A stretch of DNA of 64,000 nt from JBEVOS01 sp044226655 (GTDB lineage: Bacteria; Pseudomonadota; Alphaproteobacteria; Caulobacterales; Aquidulcibacteraceae): positions 434,001-498,000 of the forward strand of contig JBGAGO010000002.1 in NCBI GenBank assembly GCA_044226655.1, written 5' to 3'. The notes under the pieces were generated by a model that saw only the letters and a list, made by a program, of their open reading frames with translations, did not search any database and was not told the DNA's origin. Of this stretch, positions 44,025 to 51,886 are shown in pieces; positions within the stretch are counted from its first letter, which is position 1, and each line of letters opens with the position of its first letter. Position numbers and translations under genes: made by a program.

Positions 44025-45182
44025 ATGGTAGATGTCTTTTTTGCGTACGCGTCCGCGGACGGGCCGACAGTGGGGAGAATGGCCGCCGCGCTCGAGAAAG
44101 AGAATTTCACAGTGGGCTGGGAGATTGACCCCCCGCCCGGCCGCACCATGCGTGAATTCGCCATGCGCAATGTCGAGGACGCGCGCTGCGTCGTCGTCAT
44201 CTGGTCGAAGAATTCCGTGAACGATGAGCAGGTGCGCGAAGAATCAGGGCTCGCGCTCGATGCGCAGAAGCTGATCGCCGCCCGCATCGACGAATCGCTG
44301 CCGCCCGTGGGCTTCCGGCGCGATCTGGCCGTCGATCTCGCCGATTGGAACGGCGAAGGCGATGACGCGCAATGGCAGATCCTGGTGCGCGACGTGCGCA
44401 ACGCCATCGGCGCCGACATCGCGCGCGACATCGCGTCGGCGCGAAAGCCGCGTGCGCCTGGGCCGGCGCCGGCCGCCGCCCCGCCGCCGCCTCAAGCGCG
44501 AGCCGCCCCGCCTGCCTCCGCGCTCGCGCCGCCGCCGGCCGCGCCAGCTTCCGCCCCGGGCGCTGCGCCCGCCGCCGCGGCGATCGCCGCCCGCCGCCCG
44601 CCCTATGTGCTGATCGGCGTCGTCGCCGGCCTGGCGACGGCGGCGCTCGCAGCGTTCGTGTTCATGGGGCCGTTGGCGCCCCTGCTTCAACCGCATCCCG
44701 CCGCCGCGACCGCCGTCGCCCCGCAGGCCCAAGGCGGCCAAGCCGAGACGGCGCAAGCGGACCAGGCCGCCGCCGACGCTGAGATCGAAAAGCTTCGCGC
44801 CGAGCGCGACGAAGCCGTCGAAGCGCAGCGCGAGGCGGAAGCCGCCGTGCGCACCGCGCCGCGCGCGTCCACGCCGCGCGTGGTTGAAGCGCCCAATGGC
44901 GCGGCGCGCCTCAATGGCCAATGGGCCGGCATCGTCAATTGGGGGCCGTACGGGCGCCTGCCGATTGCCTGGCAGTTCCGCGCCAATGGCGTCGCCGTCA
45001 GTTCGCAGGGCGGCAATTATCATTGGCGCCTGTCGGGCAATTCGCTGCAGATCACCGGCCGCGATGCGAGCGGCATTCCCGTGACCTATGCCGGCGTCGT
45101 CAATGGCAATCGCTATGTCGGCACCGCGAACGGCAATGGCGCGGCGTCAAAGATCGAAGGCACCTTCGTCTTCGCGCGCTGA
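44025..45182 (+). CDS. TIR-TM-coiled-coil receptor-like protein with G-x-W outer domain
   Basis: 385 residues. TIR domain 1-130 (VFFAYASADG; VVVIWSKNSVND; Glu73 in VREESGLAL at the catalytic position), Ala/Pro linker 140-190, TM 194-215, coiled coil 248-276, and an outer beta domain 296-385 opening LNGQWAGIVNWG. This type I-inverted topology puts TIR in the cytoplasm and the beta domain in the periplasm. The same order recurs in the next gene. The 224-base gap upstream has no gene; it is GC-rich and probably holds the promoter (a GCTATGCT near 43998 could be a -10). Confidence 0.86.
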   Translation: MVDVFFAYASADGPTVGRMAAALEKENFTVGWEIDPPPGRTMREFAMRNVEDARCVVVIWSKNSVNDEQVREESGLALDAQKLIAARIDESLPPVGFRRDLAVDLADWNGEGDDAQWQILVRDVRNAIGADIARDIASARKPRAPGPAPAAAPPPPQARAAPPASALAPPPAAPASAPGAAPAAAAIAARRPPYVLIGVVAGLATAALAAFVFMGPLAPLLQPHPAAATAVAPQAQGGQAETAQADQAAADAEIEKLRAERDEAVEAQREAEAAVRTAPRASTPRVVEAPNGAARLNGQWAGIVNWGPYGRLPIAWQFRANGVAVSSQGGNYHWRLSGNSLQITGRDASGIPVTYAGVVNGNRYVGTANGNGAASKIEGTFVFAR

Positions 45183-45256
45183 TCGCGCGCGGACAGCTCA
45201 TTTTCTCTGGCGCCTGGGGAGAAAGGCGCTAGGCTCGAAATGGGTGAGGTGGGGCA

Positions 45257-46351
45257 GTGGCGGACGTCTTCATTTCCTACGCGCGCGAGGATCAGTCCTT
45301 CGTGCATTTGCTGGCGCATGCGCTGCAGAGCGAAGGGCTCAGCGTGTCCTGGGACCACGCGGCGCGCCCCGGGCAAAGCTCGGTGGAAGGCGCTGCGCGC
45401 AGCCAGCGCGAGGCCAGCGACGCGGCGGCCGTGATCGTGGTGTGGTCGCGCGCTTCAGCGCAATCGGAGCCCGTGAAGGAGGAGGCTGCGGCGGCGCTGC
45501 GCGCGCGCAAGCTGATGCCCGTGCGCATCGACGATGCTGAGCCGCCGTTCGGTTTCACGCGCATGCACGCCGCGCATCTTGGACATTGGCGCGGCGACGG
45601 CGCCGATCCGCAATGGGCCGGCCTACTGCATGAAGTGCGCGCTGCGGCCCATGCCGCGCGCGGACCGGGCGCGCCGCCGCTGCAGGCTTACGCCGCGCCG
45701 CCCGCTCCCGCCGCGCGGCCATGGTCGGCGCTGTGGGCGATTGGCCTGGTGATCGTCGTCGCTCTGGCGGCGAGCGCGCTGTTCGTCATCATCGTGCGTC
45801 CGGGCGCCAGCACCGTCGTCGCCACAGCCGCGCCCGCGACAGCGGCGGCCCCTGTTATGGTCGCGACAGCTGCGCCGGACACGGCCCCAAGGGCAGCGCC
45901 GGCGCCGCTCGTGGACGAGTCCGAATTGCAGGCGCTGCGCGAAGAACATGACGCTGCGATCGCGCGCCAGCACGAAGCGGAGGCTGCGCTCGAACGCGAG
46001 CGCAACACCGCACGCTACGCCGATTCCGCCACCATCGCGCGCGACGCGGCGGTCGATGACAGCGCGACATCGAGCGATGTCTCCGCCGTGCTCGGGGAAT
46101 GGGCGTCGGTCGATGACGCCAATCACCGCTACCGCTTCGTCCGCTCGGGATCGGACGTCATTTGGTACATGGATAGCGGCGAGGGTTATCGCGAATATCA
46201 TCGCGGCCGGCTGGTGCTGAAGCCTTCCGGCTATTTCGGCTGGTCGCCCGTCGAGGGAAACGCGTTCGAGGTGCGCGGGAGCACGCTCTATCTGCACTAT
46301 GACAGCGGCGAGGTTTCGGAACGGCAGGTCACGTTCCGGCGCGGCCGCTGA
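45257..46351 (+). CDS. TIR-TM-coiled-coil receptor-like protein with beta outer domain
   Basis: 364 residues with a GTG start (AGGTGGGG upstream). TIR domain 1-130 (VFISYARED; VIVVWSRASAQS; Glu76 in VKEEAAAAL), linker, TM 157-180, coiled coil 219-255, outer beta-rich domain 276-364 (VLGEWASVDDANHRYRF). The TIR shares obvious similarity with those at 44025 and 49297; the outer domain has diverged, as expected if each copy senses something different. It is 74 bases downstream of the previous TIR gene, so probably cotranscribed. Confidence 0.86.
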   Translation: MADVFISYAREDQSFVHLLAHALQSEGLSVSWDHAARPGQSSVEGAARSQREASDAAAVIVVWSRASAQSEPVKEEAAAALRARKLMPVRIDDAEPPFGFTRMHAAHLGHWRGDGADPQWAGLLHEVRAAAHAARGPGAPPLQAYAAPPAPAARPWSALWAIGLVIVVALAASALFVIIVRPGASTVVATAAPATAAAPVMVATAAPDTAPRAAPAPLVDESELQALREEHDAAIARQHEAEAALERERNTARYADSATIARDAAVDDSATSSDVSAVLGEWASVDDANHRYRFVRSGSDVIWYMDSGEGYREYHRGRLVLKPSGYFGWSPVEGNAFEVRGSTLYLHYDSGEVSERQVTFRRGR

Positions 46352-46418
46352 CGCTCTGGGGAGGATGGGATGACGGCGGCGATGATTTGCGCTCAAATTC
46401 AGCGAGGAGATTTGCGCG

Positions 46419-47006
46419 ATGAGTGACGCCCCAGCCCGCCCGCCTTATGGGGCGTTCGCCGTGATTGCGATCGGCCTGATCGTCGCCGTGTTCGCCATTG
46501 CGCGCATCGTGCAGATGCAAAGCGCCGTCCCCGCGCCCGCCGCGCCGGCCCCTGTAACCGCGACGGTGGAGCCTGCCCCGGCGCCCGTCGTCGAAGCCGC
46601 GCCCGCGCCCGCTCCTTCGGCAGCGCCGACGACAAGCTCCGCCGCGCAGGCCGAAATCGAGCGTCTGCGCCGTGAGACGGCCGACGCCGTGCAGGCGCGC
46701 CAGCGCGCCGAATCGGAAGCCGCACGCGCGCGCGCCGCCGTCAGCCCGGTCGGCTCATGGAGCCTCAGCCAGCGTGCGGACGGCGACAGCTGGCGCGGGC
46801 CGTGGACCGACACCTTCCGGTCCGACGGCACCTTCACCGGCGGCGATCAGGACGGCACCTGGTCGCAGCGCGGCAATAGCGTGTATTTCCGCTTCGATCG
46901 CCCGCCGCATCTCACCTACAACGTCACCATCAGCGGCAACACCATGAACGGCCGCTACACCGCGGACGGCGGCGAAACCGGCGACGTGCGCGCAACGCGG
47001 CAATAG
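46419..47006 (+). CDS. TIR-less paralogue: TM-coiled-coil-beta domain protein
   Basis: 195 residues. It has the same order as the two preceding proteins minus the TIR domain: a 10-residue cytoplasmic start, TM 11-31, Pro/Ala linker, coiled coil 75-107 (EIERLRRETADAVQARQRA), and outer beta domain 109-195 opening VGSWSLSQRADGD. It may partner with or modulate the TIR-bearing forms. It converges with the csaA-like gene. Confidence 0.82.
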   Translation: MSDAPARPPYGAFAVIAIGLIVAVFAIARIVQMQSAVPAPAAPAPVTATVEPAPAPVVEAAPAPAPSAAPTTSSAAQAEIERLRRETADAVQARQRAESEAARARAAVSPVGSWSLSQRADGDSWRGPWTDTFRSDGTFTGGDQDGTWSQRGNSVYFRFDRPPHLTYNVTISGNTMNGRYTADGGETGDVRATRQ

Positions 47007-47036
47007 CGGGCGGCTCGCCGAGCGCGCGGCGGCTCT

Positions 47037-47402
47037 CTAGAACAGCCGCCCGCCGCTCTTGGCTGGTTTATCGACGGTGACGAGCACGACCTCGCCATTG
47101 CGGTCGGGGAAGCCGAGGCAGAGCACCTCGCTCATGAACTTGCCGATCTGCTTCGGCTCGAAATTCACTACCGCCGCCACGCGCCGGCCCAGCAATTCGC
47201 CGAGCGTGTAATTCTTGGTGATCTGCGCCGAGGATTTCTTCACGCCCAGCGGATCGCCGAAATCGATCCACAGCTGATAGGCGGCCTTCTTGGCGTCCTC
47301 GAACACTTGCGCCTTGATGATCGTGCCAAGGCGGATATCGACCTTCAGAAAATCATCGAACGAGATCGTCGGCGGGCGCTCGCCATTGCCGGAATTGTTC
47401 AT
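47037..47402 (-). CDS. CsaA-like tRNA-binding protein
   Basis: 121 residues, a stand-alone tRNA-binding OB-fold (EMAP II/CsaA type): DFLKVDIRLGTI, FGDPLGVKKSSAQITKNY, VNFEPKQIGKFMSEVLCLG. CsaA binds tRNA and has chaperone-like activity in protein export. The start at 47402 overlaps the xseB stop by four bases. It is the last gene of the minus-strand run starting at 51007. Confidence 0.92.
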   Translation of the reverse strand: MNNSGNGERPPTISFDDFLKVDIRLGTIIKAQVFEDAKKAAYQLWIDFGDPLGVKKSSAQITKNYTLGELLGRRVAAVVNFEPKQIGKFMSEVLCLGFPDRNGEVVLVTVDKPAKSGGRLF

Positions 47403-47650
47403 TGCTGGCCGCTCCCGAGCCGCGATGGCTCCGCGCGCGGACCGTCGGGCCCGAGCACGATTTGATCCACGTCCAATTGCGCGCTCTTCAACTGCGCCTC
47501 GCAATGCGCCTTGAGAGCCGCGCCCCGCTTGTAGATGCGGATCGAATCCGCGAGCGCGACATCGCCGCGCTCCAGCTGCGCCACGATCTTCTCAAGTTCG
47601 GCCAGCGCCTCTTCGAAGCTCAGCGCGCCGACATCGGCGGGTTCCGCCAT
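47399..47650 (-). CDS. xseB: exodeoxyribonuclease VII small subunit
   Basis: 83 residues: SFEEALAELEKIVAQLERGDVALADSIRIYKRG, the coiled-coil XseB signature, followed by a helix with ALKAHCEAQLKSA. It forms the ExoVII complex with XseA. In relatives it directly precedes ispA and dxs; here a csaA-like gene follows and the isoprenoid genes lie 6.5 kb away. Confidence 0.93.
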   Translation of the reverse strand: MAEPADVGALSFEEALAELEKIVAQLERGDVALADSIRIYKRGAALKAHCEAQLKSAQLDVDQIVLGPDGPRAEPSRLGSGQQ

Positions 47651-47713
47651 GTGTGTGACTCCTCGACAGCGAAAGCCTAGTGCGATGCGTGAGGCGAAAC
47701 AACGGCGGCCCGG

Positions 47714-48334
47714 TCAGCGCCGTTTCTGAAACCGGCGATAGGCCCAATAGCGGTCGCCGTGGTTTTCGACCTCGCTCCAGCCCTGCAGCTTCAGCACGCG
47801 GCGCATCATCCGGTTGAACCAGCCATGCGCCGCAAGCACGACCGTATCGCCGCGCAGCGCGCGCGCCGTGAGCGTCGCCACTGCGGCCTCGGCGCGCTGC
47901 TCGGCCTGGCGGCGCGATTCGCCGCCCTGCGCGGCGCCCATCCACCACGAAGCGCGCGCCAGCACGCCCCACCAGCGCGGCCGATGCCGGCCCCACACGC
48001 GCGGCGGCGGCAGCGGCGCCTCGGAAAACACCGCGTCCTGCACCACCGGCCGGCCGTCCGCGATGGCTTGTGCGGTTTCGACGGCGCGGCGCGTCGTCGA
48101 TGAAAAGATCAGATCCGCCCCGCGCGCGGCCTCGAACAAGGGCGCGCGGCGCTCTTCCTGATCGGGCAGCAAGCCGCTCTCATCGTAGGATTTCCACCAT
48201 TCGACATAGCCGCGCCAATCGATCTTCTGGCGGCGGTCGCAATCGGGCTTGCCATGGCGTGCGATGATGATCGCGCCGGGAGCGAGCGCGGCCGCGCGTT
48301 TGGTCTCCAGCGTCTCCCCGGGCGCCGATCGCAT
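47714..48334 (-). CDS. histidine phosphatase family protein
   Basis: 206 residues. The RHG motif is IIARHGKPDCD near residue 25. SSTTRRAVETAQ and the second catalytic histidine in VVLAAHGWFNR are present. This branch of the phosphoglycerate-mutase-like family includes phosphatases of small metabolites and proteins (SixA/CobC-like). The substrate is unknown. It lies between the HDAC-like gene and xseB on the same strand. Confidence 0.87.
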   Translation of the reverse strand: MRSAPGETLETKRAAALAPGAIIIARHGKPDCDRRQKIDWRGYVEWWKSYDESGLLPDQEERRAPLFEAARGADLIFSSTTRRAVETAQAIADGRPVVQDAVFSEAPLPPPRVWGRHRPRWWGVLARASWWMGAAQGGESRRQAEQRAEAAVATLTARALRGDTVVLAAHGWFNRMMRRVLKLQGWSEVENHGDRYWAYRRFQKRR

Positions 48335-48371
48335 CCAAATCCCCGCAGCGCCCGCGCCCCCTCACGTGGCG

Positions 48372-49292
48372 TCATCCGCACTGCAATGCTCCCGCAAAGG
48401 CGGCCGCCGATCGCGCGAGAGCGGCCAAGTCGTAGCCGCCCTCCAGCGTCGAGACAACCTTGCCATTGCAGAGCTGTAAGGCCCGCCGCCGGAGCATTTT
48501 CCCCGCCCACGCGTAGTCTTCGTCCCGAAGCGCGCAGCCGGCGAGCGGATCGGCCTCATGTGCATCGAAACCCGCTGATATGAAAAGCAATTCTGGCCGG
48601 AAGGCGTCGAGCGCGGGCAGCACCTGACGCTCCATCACGGCCCGCCACAGCGGCCCGTCCGCGCCCTCCGGCAACGGGGCGTTGAGCACATTGCCGGCGC
48701 AGCCATGCTCGCTCGCCAGGCCGGTGCCGGGATAGAGCGGAGATTGGTGAGTCGAGGCGAAGAAGAGGCGCGGCTCACGTTCGGCCACGGCCTGGGTGCC
48801 ATTGCCGTGGTGGACATCGAAATCCACCACGGCCACACGGGCCAGGCCGTGCGCCTCCAGCGCATGCATCGCCCCCACTGCGATATTGTTGAAGAGGCAG
48901 AACCCCATCGCCGCCGACGGTTCGGCGTGGTGGCCCGGCGGGCGCACCGCGCAGAACGCGACATCGTCCTCGCCGCCCAGCACGGCGTCGACCGCGGCCA
49001 CGACGGCGCCGGCCGCGCGGTAGGCGGCTTCGCGTGAGCCATCGGAAATGAACGTGTCCGGATCGAGCGCGACGCAGCGCTCACCCTCTTTCGGAAAGGC
49101 GCGATCCAGCTTGTCGATATAGCTCGGCGCGTGAACCCGCTCGAGCGCCGCGCGCGTCGCCATCGGCGCGGACCGGCGCTCATGCTCGATCAGCTCCAGC
49201 GCCTCCAGCACCGCCGCCAGCCGGCCCGCATGCTCGGCATGGCCGCGCGGCGGGGTGTGCGTCATCATCGAGGCGTGGGTGAACACCAGCAT
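48372..49292 (-). CDS. histone deacetylase family protein (class II-like)
   Basis: 306 residues: RPPGHHAEPS near residue 122 (active-site His pair), VVDFDVHHGNGTQ (zinc Asp and His), and THQSPLYPGTG. A Zn-dependent amidohydrolase of the arginase-deacetylase fold; bacterial members act on acetyl-lysine, acetoin or acetylated polyamines. In Caulobacterales it is typically next to xseB, as here. A TIR-domain gene precedes it by 4 bases. Confidence 0.93.
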   Translation of the reverse strand: MLVFTHASMMTHTPPRGHAEHAGRLAAVLEALELIEHERRSAPMATRAALERVHAPSYIDKLDRAFPKEGERCVALDPDTFISDGSREAAYRAAGAVVAAVDAVLGGEDDVAFCAVRPPGHHAEPSAAMGFCLFNNIAVGAMHALEAHGLARVAVVDFDVHHGNGTQAVAEREPRLFFASTHQSPLYPGTGLASEHGCAGNVLNAPLPEGADGPLWRAVMERQVLPALDAFRPELLFISAGFDAHEADPLAGCALRDEDYAWAGKMLRRRALQLCNGKVVSTLEGGYDLAALARSAAAFAGALQCG

Positions 49293-49296
49293 CCGG

Positions 49297-49806
49297 TCAG
49301 GGCTTCTTCTTCATCTTCGCCGGATCGAGCTTGATCGGCGGACCCACCACCATATCGCGGCCGAGCACGATCTGCTCACGCACTTTCGCCTCAAGATCGG
49401 CGTTCCACGCGGCGATCTTCTTTTCGATGGCGGCGCACAGCGCACGAAAGCCCGGCGCATCCTGGTCGCCGTCCCACGCGATCAGATCGGGCGCCTGCTC
49501 CATGTAATGGCCGGAGGGGAAATCCACGGCCGTCATCGGCTCCACAAGCGCGGGCACGAGAAGATCGAATTGCTTGGCGATGGCCGCCTCATGGCGCACA
49601 TAATCGGACAGACCCGACGCCTTCGACCAGAGCACGACGGCCGCCTTCGCGCGCGGCAATTCGGTGCGGATGACCTTATCCCAATCCTCGCTCGCCTCAA
49701 GCTTGCGATCCCAGAACACGGTGAAGCCTTTGTCTTCGAGCGCCGCTTGAAGGCGCTGCGCCTTGGCTGTGTCCGTGCGCGAGTAACACAGGAAAACATC
49801 CGCCAT
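49297..49806 (-). CDS. soluble TIR domain protein
   Basis: 169 residues, a single TIR domain with no TM segment: VFLCYSRTDTAKA, FWDRKLEASEDW, VVLWSKASGLSDYVRHEAAIA with Glu73 in the catalytic position, and LIAWDGDQDAPG, then a helical tail ending AKMKKKP. It resembles the TIR parts of the membrane proteins at 44025 and 45257. It is probably expressed with the HDAC-like gene (stop and next start 4 bases apart). An NAD-cleaving or adaptor role is inference. Confidence 0.87.
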   Translation of the reverse strand: MADVFLCYSRTDTAKAQRLQAALEDKGFTVFWDRKLEASEDWDKVIRTELPRAKAAVVLWSKASGLSDYVRHEAAIAKQFDLLVPALVEPMTAVDFPSGHYMEQAPDLIAWDGDQDAPGFRALCAAIEKKIAAWNADLEAKVREQIVLGRDMVVGPPIKLDPAKMKKKP

Positions 49807-49829
49807 GCCGCCCCCCGAGGATCGTTGCG

Positions 49830-50447
49830 TTAGAGCTTGCGGCGCGCGCGCCATTGCTCGCGCGTCATTTCCCAATACACGCTCGCGCGGATCGAGCCAT
49901 CGGGGCGCACCGCGTCGCGCCCACCCATGCGTACAAAACCGGCGGCGTCGATGATCTTTTGCGAGCGCACATTGTCGAGCGCGGCTGTGAGGCACATGAG
50001 GCGCGCGCCGAGCGTTTCGAAAATCCAGTCGATGACGCCTGCCATGCCTGCGCCGCCGCGCCCGCTGTTCTGCCGGTCCGCACGCACGGCGCCGCCAAGC
50101 TCCGCAGACGCCCGATCGGGCCACACCTCGACCTCGGTATAGCCCGCGATCTGGCCCAGCGGATCGCGCGACACCGAGAGGATCGCCTCGCCGCGCGCCT
50201 GCTTGGCCGCCCCGCGCGCGATCCACGCGCCGACATTTTCAGCCGTGAACGGGCGCGGCAGCGAGTAGATCGGATCGGACACGCGCGGATCGGAAAAGAA
50301 CTCGGCGAGCGCGGCCGCGTCTTCGGCGCACGCAACGCGGCGGCCGGGATCGAGCGCGGTCAGCCCGCGCGCTTCGCGCACGGCGGCGCGGATCGCTGCT
50401 TCTTCCTCGGGCGAAGCGGCCAGAACGGTTTTTGGCGCCGCGCTCAC
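49830..50447 (-). CDS. GNAT family N-acetyltransferase (RimJ/RimL type)
   Basis: 205 residues: DPRVSDPIYSLPRPFTAEN, IAGYTEVEVWPDRASAELGGAV, GRGGAGMAGVIDWIF and DNVRSQKIIDAAGFVRMG follow the order of RimJ/RimL-like acetyltransferases, with the acetyl-CoA loop near GRGGAG. The substrate is unknown. The ATG overlaps the stop of the preceding gene (ATGA). The TIR gene follows 23 bases on. Confidence 0.88.
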   Translation of the reverse strand: MSAAPKTVLAASPEEEAAIRAAVREARGLTALDPGRRVACAEDAAALAEFFSDPRVSDPIYSLPRPFTAENVGAWIARGAAKQARGEAILSVSRDPLGQIAGYTEVEVWPDRASAELGGAVRADRQNSGRGGAGMAGVIDWIFETLGARLMCLTAALDNVRSQKIIDAAGFVRMGGRDAVRPDGSIRASVYWEMTREQWRARRKL

Positions 50448-51007
50448 GCGCCCGAGCCTGCTGCGCCGCGGATCGGCAGAGACGCCGCGGGATCGTCCAT
50501 CCAGGCGTCGAGCGCGGGATCGCCCCGCGCGTCGCCATCGGTGAAATATCCGTCGAATGCGCTCACGCGCACGAAGCGCACACCCTCACGCAGCACGATC
50601 TGCAGGCCGCCATCCCAATCGCACGCGCATGTCGCGGTCACGTAGGCGATCTCATCTTCATCCCGCCGCGATACGTCGATGCGCTGCACGCTGACGCGCG
50701 CCCACACATCGCCCGCGCTGGCGCCAGCGAGTGCATGAAGATGCGGCGTGATCGCCTCGCGCGCGGAGACATGCAACGCCAGAAAGGCTCGAGCTGCGAG
50801 GATCATGTCTTCCGGAATGTGCGCTTTCTCTTCGAACACGAAGAATTGCACGCGCGCCTTCTCGCCGCCGAACAAAGGAATGGCGATCGGCGCGCTGGTC
50901 CAGAACTCGGCCTTCTCATCCGCCGTGAGCGCGCCGAACGGCGGCAGAATGCGCGACAAAGGCGCATGATAGAGCGGCGGCGAACGTGGCGAACGCGGAA
51001 GCGTCAT
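50444..51007 (-). CDS. protein of unknown function
   Basis: 187 residues from the ATG at 51007. An N-terminal segment ILPPFGALTADEKAEFWTSAPIAIPLFGG is followed by FFVFEEKAHIPEDMILAARAFLALHVSAREAITPHLHAL. A strand-rich second half (RVSVQRIDVSRRDEDEIAYVTATCAC, DGGLQIVLREGVRFVRVS) follows. It resembles the layout of small immunity-like DUFs, but I cannot name a family. The long upstream extension of the frame is antisense to nothing known and is discounted. Coupled to the acetyltransferase gene. Confidence 0.7.
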   Translation of the reverse strand: MTLPRSPRSPPLYHAPLSRILPPFGALTADEKAEFWTSAPIAIPLFGGEKARVQFFVFEEKAHIPEDMILAARAFLALHVSAREAITPHLHALAGASAGDVWARVSVQRIDVSRRDEDEIAYVTATCACDWDGGLQIVLREGVRFVRVSAFDGYFTDGDARGDPALDAWMDDPAASLPIRGAAGSGA

Positions 51008-51048
51008 GCCGGCGAGGCTAGCACGCGCCGTCGGTTCGAGCGAGCGGG

Positions 51049-51840
51049 CTAGAACATGTGCGCCCAGCCAAAGAACACGCTCACATCGTCGGCCGCGCGG
51101 TTGACGCCGAACTCTATCCCGGCGTCGAGCTGGGTGTGCTCCGCGATCAGATAGGCCGCGCCGATGTCGACTGTCGTGGGCGTTTCGCTGTCGCTTTCGG
51201 CGCGCTCGGCCGCGGCCTCGACATAGCCGCTCCAGCGATCGTTGAAGGCGTAGCCGAGCGTCAGCGCGGCGCTGTAATCGGCGTCGCGGTCGCCGCCATT
51301 GGAGACGCTCGCCGCGCCAAGCGTCCAGGCCAGGCTCCACGAGTCTGAAAGGTCGAACGCGCCTGTAGCGATCAGGCCTGCCTCAGTTTCCTCGGCTCCC
51401 AGATGATCCTGCGCCGTCGGCAGCGTCACATAGCCGATGAGGGCGAACGAGGTCCCGCCATCCTGGCCCGCGAACGTGCGCCGCGCGCGCAAAGTGAGAT
51501 CGCCGAAGCCGTCCGCCGTTTCCTTCACGCCGCCGCTTTCAACGCTGACGCGCTGATACGGCGTGACGATCGCCTCGACATCGACGCCATGCGCGACGCC
51601 ATAGCGGAACGCGGTCTGCGCCACGCTCAGCGCGCGCGTCTCTTCGTCGCCTTCTTCGTCATGCGTGATGCGCGCGAGTTCGGTTTCGATCTGCCAATGC
51701 CCCGTGGGCACGGAAATCGCGCTCTCGGTCGCGCCCGGACGGCCCGGAACGAACCCTTCCGCATGCGCCGCGCCCGCCGCGCACAAAGCCGCGAGCGCCA
51801 CCAATACTCCCCGCATCATAGTCACCAGCGTTCTGCTCAT
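51049..51840 (-). CDS. outer-membrane beta-barrel, phenol MetA-pathway-like transporter family
   Basis: 263 residues if the ATG at 51840 is used; the ATG at 51819 just before MMRGVLVALAA is equally possible. The signal peptide ends near GAAHAEG. The opening RPGATESAISVPTGHWQIETELA and strands of the type FGDLTLRARRTF, FALIGYVTLPTA and WSLAWTLGAA fit the meta-pathway-of-phenol-degradation-like (transporter) outer-membrane family. It ends in Phe (GWAHMF), the usual BAM signal. Substrate unknown. Confidence 0.75.
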   Translation of the reverse strand: MSRTLVTMMRGVLVALAALCAAGAAHAEGFVPGRPGATESAISVPTGHWQIETELARITHDEEGDEETRALSVAQTAFRYGVAHGVDVEAIVTPYQRVSVESGGVKETADGFGDLTLRARRTFAGQDGGTSFALIGYVTLPTAQDHLGAEETEAGLIATGAFDLSDSWSLAWTLGAASVSNGGDRDADYSAALTLGYAFNDRWSGYVEAAAERAESDSETPTTVDIGAAYLIAEHTQLDAGIEFGVNRAADDVSVFFGWAHMF

Positions 51841-51886
51841 CCCGTCTCGGGGTCGCGGCAAACGGCGCGCAAGTCAACCGAACTCC

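Noticed and set aside
34728..49806. A classical phage-defence island (Thoeris, CBASS, Pycsar)
   Set aside because: No cyclase, SIR2-STALD, CD-NTase, effector nuclease or integrase was seen next to the TIR genes; the surrounding genes are housekeeping or unknown. A new system remains possible but is not one of the named types.
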